From Chlamydiota bacterium (GTDB lineage Bacteria; Chlamydiota; Chlamydiia; Chlamydiales; JAJFMB01), in NCBI GenBank assembly GCA_021772355.1, contig JAJFMB010000016.1:1-5840 (forward strand): a stretch of DNA of 5,840 bases, written 5' to 3'. The notes under the pieces were generated by a model. That model had not been told where the DNA came from. It saw only the letters and a program-made list of their open reading frames with translations, and ran no database searches. Each line of letters begins with the position of its first letter. Within the stretch, counting starts at the first letter, position 1. A program made the translations under genes and the position numbers. Shown here in pieces: positions 1 to 5,152 of this stretch.

Positions 1-33
1 ATAGAAGATAGTGTTCCTTTTTTTTAAACATAT

Positions 34-37
34 GGAG
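34..37 (+). promoter_or_regulatory. Shine-Dalgarno site of first paralogue
   Basis: GGAG lies 9 bases before the ATG at 47, a normal spacing, and supports that start. A tiny open frame (ATG at 32, three codons, then TGA) overlaps the site; it is probably chance. Confidence 0.6.
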
Positions 38-46
38 ATTTGAGTT

Positions 47-745
47 ATGGCAAATGTTGCAGGTGTTCAAGCGGCTGGTTCAGCAACCTATGTAAGGCTT
101 GATGGTGGTGCTAAGTTTTATGATAAAACGAGTGGTGTTGCTCAAGTTGTTTTTTCTAAGAGTTTATCAGATAAACATAAACAGTCGACTTATGAAGTTT
201 CAATTAACAAAAAGAAATTAATCTTACCTATTACTGCAGTAGCAAATGTTGGTTTGGTAAGTCTTGTTCTATTTGGAAGCACGACAATCAAAGTAAAGAA
301 TAAAGGGGATGGTTTATTTAAAATTACCAAGGTTGATTCAAAGGGTAAAAACAAGTTTTATGTGGATACTCGCAATGTTGTCGATGACATTGCTCATTAC
401 GTTTATAACTATGTGCCAAAAGTTGTTTCTTTAGAAGAGGCAAAAGCTAAATTTGCGCATCTTCAAAGTGAATTTCCAAAATTTAAAGGGGATAGAATCG
501 CGTTTAATCGGCACGGTGTTGGTGTTTTCGGATTTACTCCTGGCAAGGGGTATGATTTCTTTTGGGCAAAACCATCTGATGAGAAAGTAGGTTGGGTTGA
601 TTGCTTTTATAAATGTCGAAACGGAGACGGAGGATCTTCCTACGCTGTGTCGAGGGAAGGGTTTGTCCATTTTCATTATAAGGCACATGATGATACATAT
701 TTTATCAATGCCGAACCTGCGGTAGAGATAGTAATGACCGATTAG
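47..745 (+). CDS. Hypothetical protein, paralogue A of a two-member local family
   Basis: I do not recognise this 232-residue protein or any named domain in it. It is clearly homologous to the product of 1900-2568. Shared blocks in order are TYV..DxGAKFxDKT near residues 14-28, KFYVDT at 103-108, YNY at 120-122, NRHGVxVFG at 154-162, WAKP at 173-176, a DG-rich SYA block at 194-200 and GFV at 205-207. Alternating hydrophobic and polar residues with many Gly and aromatic residues suggest a mainly beta fold. No signal peptide is visible. Residues 58-77 are uncharged and hydrophobic, but the matching part of the paralogue is charged, so a membrane span is doubtful. The ATG is backed by GGAG at 34-37, and the distance from start to the first shared block equals that in the paralogue. 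It ends 16 bases from the convergent tetR. Its role is unknown; a cytosolic or secreted location cannot be decided. Confidence 0.85.
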   Translation: MANVAGVQAAGSATYVRLDGGAKFYDKTSGVAQVVFSKSLSDKHKQSTYEVSINKKKLILPITAVANVGLVSLVLFGSTTIKVKNKGDGLFKITKVDSKGKNKFYVDTRNVVDDIAHYVYNYVPKVVSLEEAKAKFAHLQSEFPKFKGDRIAFNRHGVGVFGFTPGKGYDFFWAKPSDEKVGWVDCFYKCRNGDGGSSYAVSREGFVHFHYKAHDDTYFINAEPAVEIVMTD

Positions 746-761
746 GGATGAAACCTTGTTT

Positions 762-1379
762 CTATCTCGCAGGAGTAGCCTCTAGAAGAGCCTTAATCAA
801 CATCTCTGCTAGCCACTCTTCGTATTCATCGCTTGTCCAGCCCCGTTCGATAACAAAGAGGCGGTAAAGGTCTCGGCCAGAGAGCGCCCAGATGATGTCC
901 CGTGCTTTGGAAAGGGGGAGGGCAAGGTCGTTCTTCATTTGTTCGACGTATTCTCCTTGTCTCTCGTAGCGACGCGCTTCCCGCTCTTGCTCCAGTTCTT
1001 TTAACTCAGAGGAGACGACGGAGGCGCTGCGCATAATATCCATCAGCTCTCTTTCGGCATCATACATCTGGCGAGCCAACTTCGCGCAGAGGCTCAGTCG
1101 TTTCTTTGGTGATTTTTCGCTCATGGATTCTTCGACGAGGTCGGCAAACTGCTCTTGGGGGAGGGCATCATCAATTAAGGACTGGAGAACTCCTCGTTTA
1201 GATTTGAAGAGAGCGTAGATCGTCGGCATGGACACATCTGCGGCTTGTGCCAGCTTATTGATGGTCACGCGGTCAAATCCTTCTGTCTTGAAAAGCTTCA
1301 TAGCGGCTTCCAAAATACGAGACCTGGTCTGGGCTGCCTGGGAATCTCTGGTTTCTGAGTGATAGGTTCTTTTTGTCAT
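762..1379 (-). CDS. TetR/AcrR-family transcriptional regulator
   Basis: This 205-residue protein has the usual TetR length and plan. The N-terminal DNA-binding domain spans about residues 18-65, with the helix-turn-helix near 39-58 (TINKLAQAADV, then MPTIYALF) and the FKSKRGVL end of the third helix. The rest is the helical ligand-binding and dimerisation domain. The stretch at 164-191 (WALSGRDLYRL, ERGW, EYEEWLA) resembles the C-terminus of many regulators of this class. The ligand cannot be predicted. I chose ATG at 1379 because it gives the family's normal N-terminus and has AAGG 8 bases upstream; a longer frame from 1460 would run across the promoter. It is divergent from the SnoaL-like gene and likely represses both genes through the palindrome between them. 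The stretch 841-900 is 35/60 G+C against 17/60 at 301-360 in paralogue A, hinting at a different origin. Confidence 0.93.
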   Translation of the reverse strand: MTKRTYHSETRDSQAAQTRSRILEAAMKLFKTEGFDRVTINKLAQAADVSMPTIYALFKSKRGVLQSLIDDALPQEQFADLVEESMSEKSPKKRLSLCAKLARQMYDAERELMDIMRSASVVSSELKELEQEREARRYERQGEYVEQMKNDLALPLSKARDIIWALSGRDLYRLFVIERGWTSDEYEEWLAEMLIKALLEATPAR

Positions 1380-1383
1380 TAGA

Positions 1384-1416
1384 TATACCTTGCTATATTC
1401 AATATGGTATGCTATA
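1384..1416. promoter_or_regulatory. Candidate TetR operator (33-bp imperfect palindrome)
   Basis: The sequence is an inverted repeat centred on C1400. The core is a perfect ATATT-c-AATAT (1395-1405) and the outer arms TATA/TATA (1384-1387 and 1413-1416) also pair; 12 of 16 position pairs are complementary. It covers the -35 hexamer and most of the -10 of the snoaL promoter and lies just upstream of the tetR start, the usual place for a TetR-type operator controlling both divergent genes. AT richness makes some symmetry expected by chance, so this is an inference from position and symmetry. Any tetR promoter here is weak (for example CATATT on the minus strand at 1406-1401). Confidence 0.5.
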
Positions 1417-1418
1417 AT
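1390..1418 (+). promoter_or_regulatory. Sigma70-type promoter of the SnoaL-like gene
   Basis: TTGCTA (1390-1395) and a perfect TATAAT (1413-1418) are separated by 17 bases. Transcription would start near 1425, leaving a leader of about 35 bases that contains the AAGGAG ribosome-binding site at 1447-1452. It is the best promoter match in the window. Confidence 0.65.
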
Positions 1419-1424
1419 TAATGT

Positions 1425-1439
1425 ACCACATGAAGTGGT
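1425..1439. repeat. Short inverted repeat at the expected snoaL transcription start
   Basis: ACCAC (1425-1429) and GTGGT (1435-1439) are perfect inverted repeats around five bases. They lie at or just after the predicted transcription start, so they could be a second operator half-site pair or a small leader hairpin. The arms are only 5 bp, so chance is possible. Confidence 0.3.
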
Positions 1440-1446
1440 GATGAAC

Positions 1447-1452
1447 AAGGAG
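1447..1452 (+). promoter_or_regulatory. Shine-Dalgarno site deciding the SnoaL-like start
   Basis: AAGGAG sits 6 bases before the ATG at 1459. It selects that start over the in-frame TTG at 1390 and ATG at 1441, both of which would add residues unlike the family and the first of which overlaps the promoter. Confidence 0.75.
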
Positions 1453-1458
1453 ATTATC

Positions 1459-1821
1459 ATGGATTATGCAGCTTTAGCAGAAGAATATTATACGTTAGTG
1501 GGAAAAAAAGATGCGGAGGGGATCAGTCAGTACCTACACGATGATGTGGAATGGCTAGGACCTCTTGCAAAATTGAAAGGAAAAGAAGCTGTCGTTGAAG
1601 CGACTAGCAATTTTATGAAGGCTTTTAAGTCACTAAAGATTCGGGCAAAGTTTGAGTCGGATGACCAAGCGATGATCGTTTATGATACAGATATTCCAGG
1701 GATAGCAGACAACTTTCCTGGTACTGCACTAGTAGACTTTCGTGAGGGACTCATTGTGAGGATTGAGCTCTTTTATGATGGAAGCCTCTTTCTGAAGAAA
1801 AAAGAGGAAATTTTCCAATAG
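1459..1821 (+). CDS. SnoaL-like / NTF2-fold small protein
   Basis: The 120-residue product has the size and pattern of SnoaL-like proteins of the NTF2 superfamily, small alpha-plus-beta barrels that bind or convert small organic molecules. Visible hallmarks are the first helix with YYTLVGKKDAEGI (10-22), then HDDVEWLGP (27-35), LKGKEAV (39-45) near the second helix, and the last strands with VRIELFYD (100-107). The fold occurs in isomerases, hydrolases, dehydratases and non-enzymatic binders, so substrate and chemistry cannot be named. The protein is probably cytosolic; no signal peptide is seen. It is divergent from the TetR gene with a shared regulatory region, which suggests expression induced by the small molecule sensed by the repressor. 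It might act on that ligand or on a product derived from it; that link is inference. Confidence 0.82.
   Translation: MDYAALAEEYYTLVGKKDAEGISQYLHDDVEWLGPLAKLKGKEAVVEATSNFMKAFKSLKIRAKFESDDQAMIVYDTDIPGIADNFPGTALVDFREGLIVRIELFYDGSLFLKKKEEIFQ
1785..1807 (+). terminator. Weak hairpin at the end of the SnoaL-like gene
   Basis: CCTCTTT (1785-1791) and AAAGAGG (1801-1807) form a perfect 7-bp stem with a 9-base loop inside the last codons. Only a short AAATTTT follows, so termination would be weak at best. If it does not work, transcription could continue into paralogue B, 78 bases after the snoaL stop. Confidence 0.25.
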
Positions 1822-1887
1822 TTTATCACTACCGGTTCTTGTAATTTATTGGCACATATCGCATTTTACTTTTCCTCTTATCAAATA

Positions 1888-1892
1888 GGGAG
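1888..1892 (+). promoter_or_regulatory. Shine-Dalgarno site deciding the paralogue B start
   Basis: GGGAG lies 7 bases before the ATG at 1900. It favours this start over the in-frame TTG at 1849, which has no ribosome-binding site and would add 17 residues missing from paralogue A. Confidence 0.72.
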
Positions 1893-1899
1893 TTATGCC

Positions 1900-2568
1900 A
1901 TGATATCAACTATTGGGACCGGTAAATCTGCTCATATTACGTATGTATTAGATCATGGAGCAAAGTTTGTTGATAAAACTGAGGGGGCTGCAAAAGGTGT
2001 TTTTGCAGGGTGCTTAGAACAATCTGAGCCGCGTTATAAAATTCTCATTAATGGATTTAAGGTGATTTGTCCGGTGAAATCGATCGCAGACGAGCCGGAT
2101 AATGAGTTTCTATTTGTGGAAACTACAATACTCAAAGTGAAAGATAAAGGGAGCGGAGTATTCAAGATTACGCAAGAAACTTCTCATGGTAAACGCAAGT
2201 TTTATGTGGATACCAAAATTTTGCATGAGGGCGCGGCTTATGACCTTTATAACTATATGCCAAGGCAGTTGGATGAAGCAGAAGCCGTAAATAAGTATGC
2301 AGAACTCTTAAAACGATATCCCCCTTTCACTGTAGAAATAATAGCGTATAACAGACACGGTGTCTGTGTTTTTGGTTCTGATCAAAATGGGTATGGGCTC
2401 TATTGGGCAAAGCCTGATGAACAAAGCGTACAGCTCGTTGAGTGTAAGGAGATAGGCAACCGGAGAGACGGTAGTGGATCGTATGCAAAAAGTGAAGATG
2501 GGTTTGTCAATTTTCAATATAATAGTGGCATCTGTTACCTCAATTCTGAGGTAGCTACAATGCTATAG
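1900..2568 (+). CDS. Hypothetical protein, paralogue B of the two-member local family
   Basis: The 222-residue product is a diverged copy of the protein at 47-745, about 40 percent identical by eye over nearly the whole length with small gaps. Matching blocks are TYV and GAKFVDKT (14-27), KFYVDT (100-105), YNYMP (117-121), NRHGVCVFG (151-159), WAKP (169-172), DGSGSYA (190-196) and GFV (201-203). From the chosen start to TYV there are 13 residues in both proteins, which confirms the start together with the GGGAG upstream. I do not recognise the family. Retention of RHG, WAKP and SYA in both copies marks them as possible binding or active-site residues. The region matching the hydrophobic 58-77 of paralogue A is charged here. 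No clear promoter is seen in 1822-1899, so it may be read with the SnoaL-like gene; it converges with the hydrolase 14 bases away. Confidence 0.85.
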   Translation: MISTIGTGKSAHITYVLDHGAKFVDKTEGAAKGVFAGCLEQSEPRYKILINGFKVICPVKSIADEPDNEFLFVETTILKVKDKGSGVFKITQETSHGKRKFYVDTKILHEGAAYDLYNYMPRQLDEAEAVNKYAELLKRYPPFTVEIIAYNRHGVCVFGSDQNGYGLYWAKPDEQSVQLVECKEIGNRRDGSGSYAKSEDGFVNFQYNSGICYLNSEVATML

Positions 2569-2600
2569 AAATCAGCATTGGATTAATTGACAATGATTTC
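2568..2600. terminator. Inverted repeat between convergent genes, possible bidirectional terminator
   Basis: GAAATC (2568-2573) pairs with GATTTC (2595-2600) and ATTG (2577-2580) with CAAT (2591-2594), leaving a 3-base bulge and a 10-base loop. A competing perfect 7-bp stem is CAATGCT (2558-2564) with AGCATTG (2574-2580). The location between two convergent stop codons suits a shared terminator, but neither strand has a T-run after the stem. Confidence 0.3.
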
Positions 2601-3458
2601 GGCAATGGCTTGAGACGCCTCTTTTACAAGGCTGCAATGCCCGTGTCCCGGAATAAGGGTATAACGGACGGGAAATTCAAGCATTTCAGCACCATAATAG
2701 AGCGAAGAACTTTTGTTTGGGACAAGCCAATCATGAGGAGAGGCGATAAAAGTGTATTCACGAGCTACATTATGGTTTTCAAATACGCCATCAGCCCATT
2801 CCCTGGTAAGTCGTTGATTGCGTTCTGAGCCAAGCGGCATTTCTTTCGCTATAGGTTTAGACATCACCCATAAAAGGTTAAGCTTTTTGCCAAGGGTGGC
2901 AAGTGAGGAGCCTTTATTTGCACCTACAATGGAAACGAAACGAATTTTTTTGATTTGACCATATTTTTTTTCTTTTATGAGTTCTGTTTCTATTGCCCGG
3001 GCAATTCTTGATCCGTTAGAGATTCCAACTAGTACTAGTTCTTTGTCGCCTTCTTTTGCTGCCCATTTACTGATTTTTTCAAAAATTGGTTTTACGGCAT
3101 CGTCAAGTCCTATGTTTCCTTCGTTAATCACTTTTGGACAATACAAATCAAATGCTGTTGTGTCATTCAAATTGTTGAGGACTTGATTAAACTGGTTAGG
3201 GCTGCCATTAAGCCCGTGAATGCAAATAACTAATTTATTTTTTGAAAACTCTCTTGTAGGAGAGATGTGAGGGCTTGTTTTAGCCTCCACATTTCTTAAT
3301 TTAAGAGATAGCCTGTCAAATGTGAACGAAAGCCAAGTTCCATAACTTCTGATGCAGCTCAGCACTTTTTCATGCCATGGTTTTTCTTGCCAATTTTTGA
3401 GGCAAGCCTTTCTTGAATCAAAAAATTGAATACCTTTTATAGATGATACAGCAGACAT
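2583..3458 (-). CDS. Alpha/beta hydrolase (lipase/esterase-like)
   Basis: The 291-residue product has the signatures of an alpha/beta-hydrolase. A beta strand KLVICI leads to the HG oxyanion turn at 81-82 (HGLNGSPNQF). The nucleophile elbow is GISNG at 145-149 with Ser147, preceded by the strand ELVLV. The acid is probably Asp243 (SPHDWLVP) and the histidine His272 or His274 (GHGHC). All members of a Ser-Asp-His triad are therefore present. The overall look resembles lipase or carboxylesterase-type hydrolases acting on acyl esters, but the substrate is unknown. About 70 residues precede the core; they contain several Trp and basic residues and no signal peptide, and could be a lid or a membrane-contact region. 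The start has AGG 6 bases upstream and a promoter at 3511-3483. It stands alone on this strand, divergent from the ankyrin gene. Confidence 0.85.
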   Translation of the reverse strand: MSAVSSIKGIQFFDSRKACLKNWQEKPWHEKVLSCIRSYGTWLSFTFDRLSLKLRNVEAKTSPHISPTREFSKNKLVICIHGLNGSPNQFNQVLNNLNDTTAFDLYCPKVINEGNIGLDDAVKPIFEKISKWAAKEGDKELVLVGISNGSRIARAIETELIKEKKYGQIKKIRFVSIVGANKGSSLATLGKKLNLLWVMSKPIAKEMPLGSERNQRLTREWADGVFENHNVAREYTFIASPHDWLVPNKSSSLYYGAEMLEFPVRYTLIPGHGHCSLVKEASQAIAEIIVN

Positions 3459-3482
3459 GATAAACCTATTTCAAAAGAGGAG

Positions 3483-3511
3483 ATAATAACTTGTTTTAAA
3501 TAATAATTCAA
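3483..3511 (-). promoter_or_regulatory. Promoter of the alpha/beta hydrolase gene
   Basis: On the minus strand TTGAAT (3511-3506) and TATTAT (3488-3483) are 17 bases apart. Transcription would begin near 3476, giving a leader of about 18 bases with a short AGG ribosome-binding site. The surrounding DNA is very AT-rich, which raises the chance of accidental matches. Confidence 0.5.
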
Positions 3512-3512
3512 T

Positions 3513-3538
3513 AATATTGTAATTGATAAAAATATTGT
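3513..3538 (+). repeat. 8-bp direct repeat in the divergent promoter region
   Basis: AATATTGT occurs at 3513-3520 and again at 3531-3538, 18 bases start to start. The copies lie on each side of the -35 of the ankyrin gene promoter, so they could bind a regulator on nearly one face of the helix. In such AT-rich DNA chance is a real alternative. Confidence 0.25.
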
Positions 3539-3552
3539 TATTATTGTATAGT
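3523..3552 (+). promoter_or_regulatory. Promoter of the ankyrin gene, placed for a leaderless start
   Basis: TTGATA (3523-3528) and TATAGT (3547-3552) are 18 bases apart. The -10 ends 8 bases before the ATG at 3561, so transcription would start at or within a few bases of the start codon. No Shine-Dalgarno sequence is present upstream of that ATG. Confidence 0.45.
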
Positions 3553-3560
3553 TTAATGTT

Positions 3561-5132
3561 ATGAATAAAGTTACTGTAGATAATTATTTTCCCAAATATT
3601 TTCTTTATCCTTTATCCAAGGATCTGAGCAAAACCGATCAAGCGATTTGTCTTATTGCATCGGTGGCGTTAGGGATCCTGACTCTCGGCTTGCTCCATCT
3701 TGGGGCAGCTATCTACCAATGGAATCAAAAAAGAGTTAACAAGGAGCCTTCTCAACAATTTGTTGTAAATTTGTCAAAGAAGCAGGTAGTCGATAAGGAT
3801 CAGCAGGACATGGTGCATCCTTCACCTAAAAAAGTAACAGCTCTTGAAGATTGGCCGGGTATTGTTGTTACGATTCCGGAAAGAGAGAAGGATCAACAGG
3901 TCATTGATTTTTTAAGATCGGAGCGGGAAGATGATCAGCAGGACATGGTGATTCCCACACCCAAAAGTGTAATAGCTCTTGAAGATTGGCCGGGTATTGA
4001 AGTTTCCATTCCGGTTAGGGAGAAGGATCAGCAGGACATGGTGGTTCCCACGCCCAAAAGTGTAGTTGTTCTTGAAGATCGGCCGCCTATTGATGTTTCT
4101 AACTCTGTTCCAGTTGCAATCAGGAGTGAAGCGCCTGTTTTACCTGAATCGGTTGATAGACTTCGGGAAGAATTGAATGGGTTATTAGGCAAGATTCAAG
4201 AGGAAGAGACGGAAAGGAAATTATCTGTCCTTGCTGGACAGATTTATGCTTGTGCTAAAGAAATGCTCAATGAATGCGACCCGGAAATTGGGGCTATTAT
4301 TCTTGAAAATGTCGAAAATGAACTCAACGCCCTAATCTCCATTGCAAAGGGATTAATTGAAGACAAGGATGTTTCCAAGCATAAAGATGCTTTGTGTCTT
4401 TCCCTAGACAAGCAAACGTGGGTAGATAATATGCAAGCTGTTTTGAGTCGTGTAGCAATTGAGGGTTATACTAGAGCTCATGCAGAAAGATTTGAGGAGC
4501 TGTGTAAACAAAGCGCAAATCAGAATATTAAAGCACTCAGATGGGACTATGGCACTATTCTGCACTATATTGCCAAGAAAGGAAAACCGATCGAATTTGT
4601 CGAGATTTTGGCAAAACATCGAATCGATTTCAATATACAGGATAAACATTTTGAAAATACCGCGCTCATTTGGGCGATAGCGAATGCCCAAAACGAAATG
4701 GCGAATACAATCCTTGACTACCCCCAAGATTTAAATTTGATGGGATTTGGAAATGCCGCTCTGCATGTCGCTATTGCAAAAGGATACAAGGATCGTTCCG
4801 ATTGTGGGAAAGCCTTAAAGCTATCGAATCTCCAGCTTGTTGAGAAAATGGCGCAAAAGGGAGCCAACCCCAATCTAAAAAATAAGCTCGGTTATACTCC
4901 TTTGCATCTTGCCTGCATCAGACGGGATCCCGGCATGATCAAAGCCTTACTCGATGCCGGAGGAGATCGTACTATCTTGTCTTCGGATAAGAAAACCTGC
5001 CTTGAATTGCTGCAGATGTCCCATGAAGAGGCTACTACTATCCTCAAAAGCGTTGCCTCTCCCTACCTGCTTCCTGAGGAGGAGTTCCTTGCGAATCAGC
5101 AGGAGTGCCTTGACTTACTGAAAATTAAATAG
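3561..5132 (+). CDS. Membrane-anchored ankyrin-repeat protein with tandem 31-residue repeats, candidate effector
   Basis: The 523-residue protein has four parts. Residues 1-26 are polar and aromatic (FPKYFLYPLS, DLSKTDQ). Residues 27-53 are hydrophobic and Gly/Leu-rich, a probable single span or tight hairpin. Residues 80-179 hold near-identical 31-residue repeats built on DQQDMV, P-x-PK and LEDWPGI. Residues 195-320 are mostly helical and charged. Residues 328-495 contain about four ankyrin repeats, clearest at 443-475 (GYTPLHLAC, then ALLDAGGD), with others starting near 329, 366 and 397; the third carries an insertion of roughly ten residues. Ankyrin repeats bind other proteins, and in intracellular bacteria they are common in secreted effectors, so a host-facing role is plausible but inferred. 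The N-terminal style is what I recall from environmental Chlamydiae. The gene has its own promoter and no Shine-Dalgarno site. The P-loop gene begins 20 bases after its stop. Confidence 0.85.
   Translation: MNKVTVDNYFPKYFLYPLSKDLSKTDQAICLIASVALGILTLGLLHLGAAIYQWNQKRVNKEPSQQFVVNLSKKQVVDKDQQDMVHPSPKKVTALEDWPGIVVTIPEREKDQQVIDFLRSEREDDQQDMVIPTPKSVIALEDWPGIEVSIPVREKDQQDMVVPTPKSVVVLEDRPPIDVSNSVPVAIRSEAPVLPESVDRLREELNGLLGKIQEEETERKLSVLAGQIYACAKEMLNECDPEIGAIILENVENELNALISIAKGLIEDKDVSKHKDALCLSLDKQTWVDNMQAVLSRVAIEGYTRAHAERFEELCKQSANQNIKALRWDYGTILHYIAKKGKPIEFVEILAKHRIDFNIQDKHFENTALIWAIANAQNEMANTILDYPQDLNLMGFGNAALHVAIAKGYKDRSDCGKALKLSNLQLVEKMAQKGANPNLKNKLGYTPLHLACIRRDPGMIKALLDAGGDRTILSSDKKTCLELLQMSHEEATTILKSVASPYLLPEEEFLANQQECLDLLKIK
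3798..4097 (+). repeat. Coding 93-bp tandem repeat, three copies plus a fragment
   Basis: Full copies encode residues 80-110 (3798-3890) and 125-155 (3933-4025); a third, decaying at its end, covers 156-179 (4026-4097). A 42-base piece (3891-3932) between the first two starts with the same DQQ codons and then diverges. Copies share long identical DNA stretches, including a common DQQDMV block and the codons for LED. Copies two and three are closest around PTPKSV. High DNA identity points to recent amplification, and the reading frame is kept because 93 and 42 are multiples of three. Confidence 0.85.
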
Positions 5133-5146
5133 CGTCCATTTATACT
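5118..5146 (+). promoter_or_regulatory. Possible promoter of the P-loop gene
   Basis: TATACT (5141-5146) matches the -10 consensus at five of six bases and ends 6 bases before the ATG at 5153. The -35 candidate CTGAAA (5118-5123), 17 bases upstream, is poor. A transcript starting here would have almost no leader, and no Shine-Dalgarno site is present. Read-through from the ankyrin gene is the alternative. Confidence 0.3.
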
Positions 5147-5152
5147 TATTTT

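Noticed and set aside
17..25. T-rich run at the left edge as the tail of an upstream terminator
   Set aside because: No stable stem is visible in the few bases before it, and the upstream sequence is outside the window.
431..688. Minus-strand 85-codon open frame inside paralogue A, and a similar one at 2308-2517 inside paralogue B
   Set aside because: Both are antisense to well-supported conserved coding sequence. The similarity between them follows from the paralogy of the opposite strand.
725..768. Inverted repeats between paralogue A and tetR (GAGATAG/CTATCTC and GAAAC/GTTTC) as a terminator
   Set aside because: The outer arms are 30 bases apart, the inner stem is only 5 bp, the two compete for the same base, and no proper T-run follows on either strand.
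1380..1460. Longer frame for tetR starting at 1460 on the minus strand
   Set aside because: It would translate the promoter/operator region, adds 27 residues unlike TetR N-termini, and the ATG at 1379 has its own AAGG site and gives normal family length.
1839..1867. Promoter for paralogue B (TTGTAA with CATTTT, 17 bases apart)
   Set aside because: The -10 match is poor and no better pair is visible, so I did not list it as a feature.
1849..1899. TTG start at 1849 for paralogue B
   Set aside because: No ribosome-binding site precedes it; GGGAG before ATG 1900 and alignment with paralogue A fit the shorter protein.
2610..3186. Plus-strand open frames opposite the hydrolase (2610-2828 and 2977-3186)
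   Set aside because: They lie within a gene with a complete catalytic motif set on the other strand and show no recognisable protein features.
3798..4097. The 93-bp repeats as a CRISPR array or mobile-element ends
   Set aside because: The repeats are directly adjacent, in frame and coding, with no regular unique spacers or transposase nearby; they are an internal protein repeat.
4404..4727. Open frames on either strand inside the ankyrin gene (4404-4727 minus, 4459-4680 plus)
   Set aside because: They overlap the ankyrin coding region in other frames and lack supporting start signals or domains.
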